The notes under the pieces: model-generated | Told to the model about the DNA's origin: nothing | Database searches by the model: none | Seen by the model: the letters and a program-made list of their open reading frames with translations, nothing else | Program-made: the position numbers and the translations under genes | In this document: piece after piece, positions 58,164-64,000 of the stretch | Layout of the letters: every line of letters begins with the position of its first letter | Numbering within the stretch: the stretch's first letter is position 1 | From: Megalonaias nervosa | Lineage: Eukaryota; Mollusca; Bivalvia; Unionida; Unionidae | DNA: 64,000 bases | Reading direction: 5' to 3' | Assembly (NCBI GenBank): GCA_016617855.1 | Contig: JAECUM010096230.1 | Coordinates: 236,984 to 300,983, forward strand

Positions 58164-60304
58164 CTACAAAAGATAGGATGAATACAAAAATCAGTGTGGA
58201 CTAGCTGGTCTGGAGCAAGGGTTGCAAGGATAGGATGAATACATGTATGGACCATACGACATTAATATTCGAACATATTCTTGGATATACAGATAAATAC
58301 CCCCACCCCACCCCGTGTTTTAAAATAGCACAGTTGATGTAATGCTTTAAGTTTTGATACGAGTAAATATTTTACTGGATTTAATGTTTGAAGTAATGAC
58401 ATGAGTGATTGAATACCACTTGATTTGAGTTTTAGTTTCGTTCTTAATTCATTCTATCACATTCATGGTCTTGTAAACTTGAAGCATGTCTGTCCTTTCC
58501 CGCCCGGACATTAACAAAGGAAGACCTAGTAATTTTAAGCTTTCTTGATACGTTTGATTTGTTATGGTGTTGGATAGGTTTGTTGCCCATCTCCGAACGA
58601 TTTCAAAGGCAATTATATCTTAACATATGAACGGATGCCAAATTGGTGTATGACATTCAAGATGAGGGCGTAAGCTTGATTTGTACAATGACAAAACCAC
58701 CTCTGTGCCCATGAATTAGACCAGAACGTTTACTTTGTCTCACAAGAAAATCTGGCTTTTAATCCATGATCATTAATATTGCATTAATTGGTAAATGTAA
58801 CGAGGATTTCCATTGGTCAGAATCTAACCATTTGAAAGGGCAAGTGAGTGGAGAGCTGATGGACACCAATAAGAGGTCATGTTCTGTTGCCCTTGTGGTT
58901 TACCGATCAAAAAACAACTTTCAAAGTCTGAAAGTGAGACATTTCATTCTAAACATATCGTTATTAATGATAACTCCCTAACATGAATATGTAATCCTTT
59001 ATCTGATAGGATTCTAAAATTGGTGGACTGGAAATTCGAAAGGTCATCAAAACATGTACTATTCTCGGTGTCGGTCAGATTTCCAAGTAGGACTGTGCAG
59101 AGAACCAAGTAGGACTGTGCAGAGAGCTCGTTTAATTTGAATGAAGACTAAAAAATATTTTGAATATTTTAAAAAACTAGTGCGATGAAACTCAACTAAA
59201 GCATCAATTAGTGTGCAATTATGTGAGTTTCATTTTTTTTTTTTTAAATTACTGCATTCCATCTATTCAACAATATAACCTCACGTGTTATTAACGCTAG
59301 CATTTTGCACACTATATACGTTAAAGTTACTGGTTGAAGGGTTTTTACCTTCATTTTTCTCTTCTTTTCATAAATGGCCGATATAGTTACACTCCCAAAA
59401 ACGTCAGGTAGGGCGTTCTCTTGAACTGATTGATTAAAGAGACTGGTAATGGATTTTACATACAATTTCCATAAATTCCTTAAAATTTCTAAAATGAATT
59501 AGGTTATGTTTTTGTTTTAGATGTTTCTTGGTATTTTCCTCCATGATGATAATATTATCCAACGAATTTGTAGTTGTGTAGTTATTACTGGTACAGTTCC
59601 TGAATATTCTGTTGTAAATGCATTGGTCAAGAAGTTATTTAGCACTTCCGCCTTTTCAAGATCTGATTCTGTAACGGTTTTGTCTTCTTTAGGTAGGTCC
59701 TTGGTCCCAGCATTCACCCTTGCTTTTTGATTAAACATATCTCCTAAATGATGCTGGGTCTTTTTTATGACTTTTTCAACCATATAATTTTCAAAATTTA
59801 TTTCTGGTTACGGAACTTCACTCCAAGCCCTTACGCATGTATTATACTTTATAGGTGATCGTCTTGTTTCCATACCTTGTCTAACCTCGTCCCGTTTTCT
59901 ACATGGCTTATTTTATATACGAATAAAGTTATACAAGCTAGGTTATTTTTAATTCGTACAAGGATTCAAACCATGGTTTGTGCTTTACGGCACTCATTAC
60001 CTTGCCCGCACGCACCAACCACTGCACCATTTCAACGATCATCATAAAAAAAAAAAAAAAATCATGTTAAAGAGTCTCTGGTATAGGCATTCGTGCGTAG
60101 CATACACACCCGCAATTCGACCTAGTAATTATAGTTTATCTCAGTAGTCCACTCGTCGCCTGTGTAAAGATCATAAACCATGGAATAATACGCACTTATA
60201 TCACGGTAGTATTAATTTTTTAAATATAAATTCTTAAAGTCTCGATCAGCGTATAAGTGTGCTTAATTTAAAGTGATATTACCAGATTGTGTATTGTAAC
60301 TTAC
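58164..60304 (-). other. Intron of the EEP-like gene
   Basis: Donor GTAAGT at 60304-60299 and acceptor TTTTGTAG ending at 58164 on the - strand. Inside, 59244-59960 is a LINE fragment. No gene or repeat was recognised in 58200-59243. Confidence 0.6.
59244..59960 (-). mobile_element. LINE fragment (endonuclease-RT linker) in the intron
   Basis: The - strand frame 59783-59517 has the linker before RT (VTESDLEKAEVLNNFLTNAF). After frameshifts, 59465-59244 shows RT blocks (LFNQSVQENALPDVF; LTYIVCKMLALITREVIL). Upstream to about 59960, basic linker sequence continues. No endonuclease or RT catalytic core is present, so it is a dead internal piece. Confidence 0.7.
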
Positions 60305-60599
60305 AAGGCAAAACCAATTCAATGCCACTTGGCCATTCCAGACTTGTGGTGCTGACCCTGAGACGCTTAGGGTCATAGAGCATAACAGTCTCGGAGTTAA
60401 TCCCGCCTCGCACTTGTTCATACTGCGCTACAATTGACTTCTTGAATTCATCCCCGTCCAATGGGTCGTCAAGAAACACCATTGCATGCTCTCCGCGTCT
60501 CAGCAGCGTTTCCAGAAACGAGTATCGTCTGTCGATGTTCTCCCGATCCCCGCCGCCCTTGATGCTGACAATTGGTACTGTATCTGGATCGTATCCCAT
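60305..60599 (-). CDS. EEP-fold-like protein, exon 1
   Basis: ATG at 60599-60597 with A at -3 and G at +4. The exon encodes 98 codons plus one base and ends at a strong GTAAGT donor (60304). Motifs GEHAMVFLDDPLDGDEF and ETVMLYDPKRLRVSTTSLEW resemble the β-strand/metal-site segments in the first half of EEP domains, where an Asp or Glu contacts Mg2+. A CAG just upstream of the ATG could instead be an acceptor for an earlier non-coding or coding exon, so the start is not certain. The joined frame is open across both exons in phase. Confidence 0.6.
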
Positions 60600-61555
60600 A
60601 CTGCCTCAGTCTGTTGGAGATAATAGAGATATTATCGACACGCCATTTGACATAGTATTTACTACCTTTCATGAAATATCAACTATTTTAGAAATGACAA
60701 GAAAACTCATTTCTCCTATGATATTTTATTAAGTCATTCAAATATGTATATAAATATAAATATGTGACAAATCAGCCTCAAAACAAAATCAAGTAGTAGA
60801 ACATTACATGCCAAACTTGAAGCAAATAAGAAAACAGCTTTAATACTGGACAAAACGCAAAGTTGAATTGATAAAAGCGCATATAAAAATTACCGAAGTC
60901 GGATAACGAAACGGCCACTAGTCAGACAGACTGGGGTAAACCAAGAACTGACAAACCAATATACACAAAATAAAGTTACAATCAGCCTCAGACAGATTAA
61001 AATCGATAGAATCATGCTCCTTTCCACTAGCAAAGACCCTTTGCATAGTAGAGTTTCTCCTGTATTCAGATCAAAAACTACCAACATCAGTAAGCACTAC
61101 CCTAATACAATACCAACATAGGCAACAGAAAAACCACCGAGGTACGATGCAAGCCCGTAATGGGTTGGAAAAGAACCAAAATGCACAGAATACATGTCAT
61201 GGTTATCGAGGCAAACTCGGTCACAATATAAAGCTCTGCAACAGGGACACACCGATACGACAACCGTATGTACATAACGTACGTGACATACGTGATGTAC
61301 CTATCTACAATCATACACATTAGGTACATCAGTCTGGGTACGATGACGATAATACATGTACCTCAGTCTAAAATAGGCATCATGTTCTTCGTGATATTTG
61401 TCCTGATTGTCTTACTGTTCAGTTACTAATTCTTATTGTATATGCCAAGGTTTTAATGTCTCTTCCTCATGCTCGAGGGTAAATAATAAATATGTCCTCA
61501 ATTCTACAACGAATGAGGAAATTGTACTCTGTACATCTTTTGAATTGAAAAAGAA
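60600..61555. other. Upstream stretch without a recognised gene
   Basis: Open frames at 60890-61087 and 61102-61329 (-) are rich in hydrophobic residues, but no family or splice support was found. It may hold the promoter or a 5' exon of the EEP-like gene; no clear motif was seen. Confidence 0.4.
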
Positions 61556-61559
61556 AGGT

Positions 61560-62410
61560 TTGCAACTATCAAACTAAATGAAAAACACATCTTGCAAAAA
61601 ATCGATGAACTCTGACTTATGATACAAAATGAATCCAACTTTGCAATAATTGGACTATGCGACACGTTTCTAGATTGTAATGTACCTGAATGTGCTATCT
61701 CTATTAGCTACTTTTCATTGGAAGACGAGATCGAACACAAGTTATGGGAGGAGGAATAGTCATGTATATTTCAAATAAACGTAACATACAAGAGAAGAAC
61801 ATATTTCGAAATACTTAATGTACAATCAATATGGATCGAGTTGAGTTCCCTCAATAGTAAATCTATTTACATCAATAATAAATCTATTTACATCAATAGT
61901 AAATCTATTTACATCTGCTCTGCTTACCGATTTTCAAACTCCCTCTCAACATGGACAGACCGATTTGAATACGAGCTAGAGGATGCTTTATATTTCAACA
62001 ATGAAGTACATATCATGGGAGACTTTAATTTCCACTCTGATACTAGCACTATATGGCTACATATGATACAACTGCACGACGTTACACAGGTAATCGATGC
62101 TCCATGATACAACTGCACGACTTTACACAGGTAATCGATGCTCCATGATACAACTGCACGACTTTACACAGGCAATCGATGCTCCATGATACAACTGCAC
62201 GACTTTACACAGGCAATCGATGCTCCATGATACAACTGCACGACTTTACACAGGTAATCGATGCTCCATGATACAACTGCACGACTTTACACAGGCAATC
62301 GATGCTCCAACAAGAGTAGCAGCACTAACTTCTACCTTGATCGACCACATCTACACTACCCACCCTGACAACTCCTACTTCATCAATCTAACCTTTATTC
62401 AGAGATAGTG
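61560..62410 (+). mobile_element. LINE endonuclease fragment with internal 41-bp tandem expansion
   Basis: Across several frames it gives endonuclease N-terminal blocks (ESNFAIIGLCDTFLD; MGGGIVMYISN; IYICSAYRFSNSLSTW), the GDFN core (VHIMGDFNFHSDTST), and the later TLIDHIYTTHPD segment. Between the last two, a 41-base unit is repeated about six times, and just before, AATAGTAAATCTATTTACATC repeats three times. Stops and shifts make it inactive. RT does not follow. Confidence 0.75.
62060..62310. repeat. 41-bp tandem array, six copies, within the LINE
   Basis: Unit TCCATGATACAACTGCACGA followed by CTTTACACAGGTAATCGATGC. The copies are nearly identical, alternating GGTAATCG and GGCAATCG, so the amplification is recent. 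The period is not divisible by three. The unit derives from the LINE's own coding sequence. Confidence 0.9.
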
Positions 62411-62931
62411 TTACAAACATAGGAAAAAGCAATATAAAAATATGCCTTAGCATTAACATAGACGAACATGACAGAAGTCTCTTAGAAACGCTGCTTCGCT
62501 TGGAGAATTCCCGTTCTCATTTACATTTATTGTAAAGTAAGGTGTACTCCTGCGAAGCCTAATACTTAATTAGTGTACATATCATCATTAATTTTACACA
62601 ATAAATAATATTTAATACGTGATGTCATAAACAGCGTTCAAGGAGATACTGCTATCATGTTTTATCAGATCACGTCTTCCAAACCTTGATAATTTGAACA
62701 TAGATTTTATTATTAAGAAACGAAACAATGAATATACAGATGCAGAGAACATTTATGTAGACATTATACAATTTCTTAGTATTTAGGGCTCGTGTAGGCC
62801 TATACATTTGGGAAATTCCCTACCCATCTGATATATTATGAATGAACACATCAAGACGAATGTCAAAAATAATTGAAGATAAGATTCCTTGTATCAGTTT
62901 CCGATACAATTCTTTTTATTCCCAGTAAACT
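62411..62931. other. Non-genic stretch
   Basis: No coding or repeat structure recognised between two LINE fragments of opposite orientation. Confidence 0.45.
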
Positions 62932-63306
62932 TTAGCTCATTCCTGATCGTGTAAGTTGTGGACATCCTTGTAGAAGTTTGGTGCAATTATGGTGAAATAC
63001 ATCGAGCTTTGTTAAGTCATTTTGTCTGATTTTTGACCAAATTTCACAGCCATAAAGGACTAACGGTATCACAACTGTTTTATACAAAGTGACGTAGGTA
63101 AGAGGATTGGCCCTAACTTCATTTGTACCAATCCCTACAAGAGAATAGAATGATTTTCTGCCTTTAGTACAAGCCCTGTCTGCTTTTGTCAAACATTTCA
63201 TATTGGAGCTAAAAACTGAACCAGACGTACGTATGAACACGGATAATATATTATATTCAAGGTGGAGCGTGTCATTACAAATATAGGATGACAACTTATA
63301 AAACAA
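62932..63306 (-). mobile_element. LINE reverse transcriptase C-terminal fragment
   Basis: A 124-codon open frame with NPLTYVTLYKTVVIPLVLYG and CEIWSKIRQNDLTKLDVFH, the tail of LINE RT proteins after the catalytic core. The strand is opposite to the endonuclease fragment at 61560, so they are separate insertions. Confidence 0.7.
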
Positions 63307-63482
63307 CTATTACACGGAATTTTGAGATATTTCAGTATTTTGTCCTAAGTAGACTGTATAAGTTTGTAAAGGGAATGCAGTACAACTGCAATACAGAATC
63401 TTTGAATATTACTGTGTTTGGTTAAGGATCCCCTGTACCTATTTGAAAATGTGAAGGAGGCATAATCTTGAGATATTTGTAT

Positions 63483-64000
63483 TATGTATATGTAATTTAA
63501 TTATTTGTTTGCTAGTTTTAAATTTTTTATTTTCATTATATTCCATTACTTGTTATTGTAATGATAATTTTGTCTACTGGATTTCATATTTTTGGGGGAA
63601 ATTCAATTCAGTTCTGTTTGACCTGATAAACAGCCATTAGTAGAAACACGGTATCTATTTGCTGACCTTTATTCAGAACCAGTGTCAGTTTTGAGTAAAC
63701 AGCTTTTTCAAAAATTTCTTATTATTCATTCCTAGAGTAAGAATCATTGATTTTAGCTAAGGCCATACTAGAGTACGTGATTTTAGGCATGTAAAAGTTT
63801 CTACGTTGTTCTGGGAAGATGACCACGTGACCCTCATACGGGAATCTGTTTTGCGTTTAGATAGTCTTATAACTCATGTTATAAGAAGAATTAGCCAGTT
63901 GTCCTTTAAACCTTTGAAGCCCAAAGGTGTTTTGTTGTGACCAGTTTGAGTTGAATTTTTATTTTTGGAATTAGTAATTCATTTCCCTGGAAATATATAT
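63483..64000 (+). mobile_element. Partial LTR of the Gmr1-like family, runs off the window
   Basis: From ATTATGTATATGTAATTTAATT it follows the 5' half of the LTR at 6331-7248: the ATTGTAATGATAATTTT block, the CACGTGACC segment, the GTTGTATTTTAAACCTTG counterpart and finally TTCATTTCCCTGGAAA near the window end. Whether it is a solo LTR or the start of a complete element cannot be seen here. Confidence 0.75.

Overview
This is a eukaryotic nuclear genome window, AT-rich, full of introns and repeats, with no prokaryotic gene organisation. It is most likely from a lophotrochozoan, probably a bivalve mollusc. The evidence is tRNA-headed SINEs of the kind common in bivalves (1030-1276, 20573-20897), a Gmr1-type Ty3/gypsy element with many related solo LTRs, CR1/L2-like LINEs ending in ATT repeats, and many 26-57 bp minisatellites. 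I recognise the animal group by familiarity only; no search was run.

Two host genes can be assembled. The first, on the + strand, is a three-exon gene (17713-17735, 26439-26513, 38777-39713) whose joined frame matches 'protein POLR1D, isoform 2', the small alternative product of the vertebrate POLR1D locus. It has an unusually long Lys/Glu-rich tail. It spans about 22 kb because its two introns (8.7 and 12.3 kb) are filled with mobile DNA. The second, on the - strand, is a two-exon gene (60599-60305 and 58163-57439) that encodes a probable endonuclease/exonuclease/phosphatase-fold protein of unknown role.

The most interesting region is 27.3-36.3 kb, inside the large POLR1D-like intron. It holds a decayed Polinton/Maverick (adintovirus-like) element. 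The parts seen are a NUMOD4-HNH-NUMOD1 nuclease (-), a cysteine-rich mini-protein (-), a fused family B DNA polymerase, superfamily 1 helicase and HNH polypeptide (+), a D,D-35-E-type integrase (-), a phospholipase A2-like protein (-) and a FtsK/HerA-type packaging ATPase (+). The genes are packed in divergent and convergent pairs as in a virus genome. All the large genes carry stops or frameshifts. The element was later hit by a solo LTR (28868-29800) and by a LINE 3' fragment (about 33747-34150). No capsid gene was recognised.

Layout: 0-1.35 kb minisatellite with a SINE; 3.1-5.7 kb DNA transposon with 11-bp inverted ends; 6.3-12.4 kb Gmr1-like LTR retrotransposon whose pol order is PR-IN-RT-RH; 12.6-17.5 kb repeat debris; 17.5-39.7 kb POLR1D-like gene with its TE-filled introns; 40.3-42.9 kb gag/LTR relic (-); 42.9-43.6 kb minisatellites; 43.7-48.1 kb CR1/L2-like LINE (-) with a second LINE (+) nested in its endonuclease; 48.9-57.2 kb minisatellites, LTR fragments and a hAT MITE; 57.4-60.6 kb EEP-like gene with a LINE fragment in its intron; 61.5-64 kb LINE pieces and a partial LTR that runs off the end.
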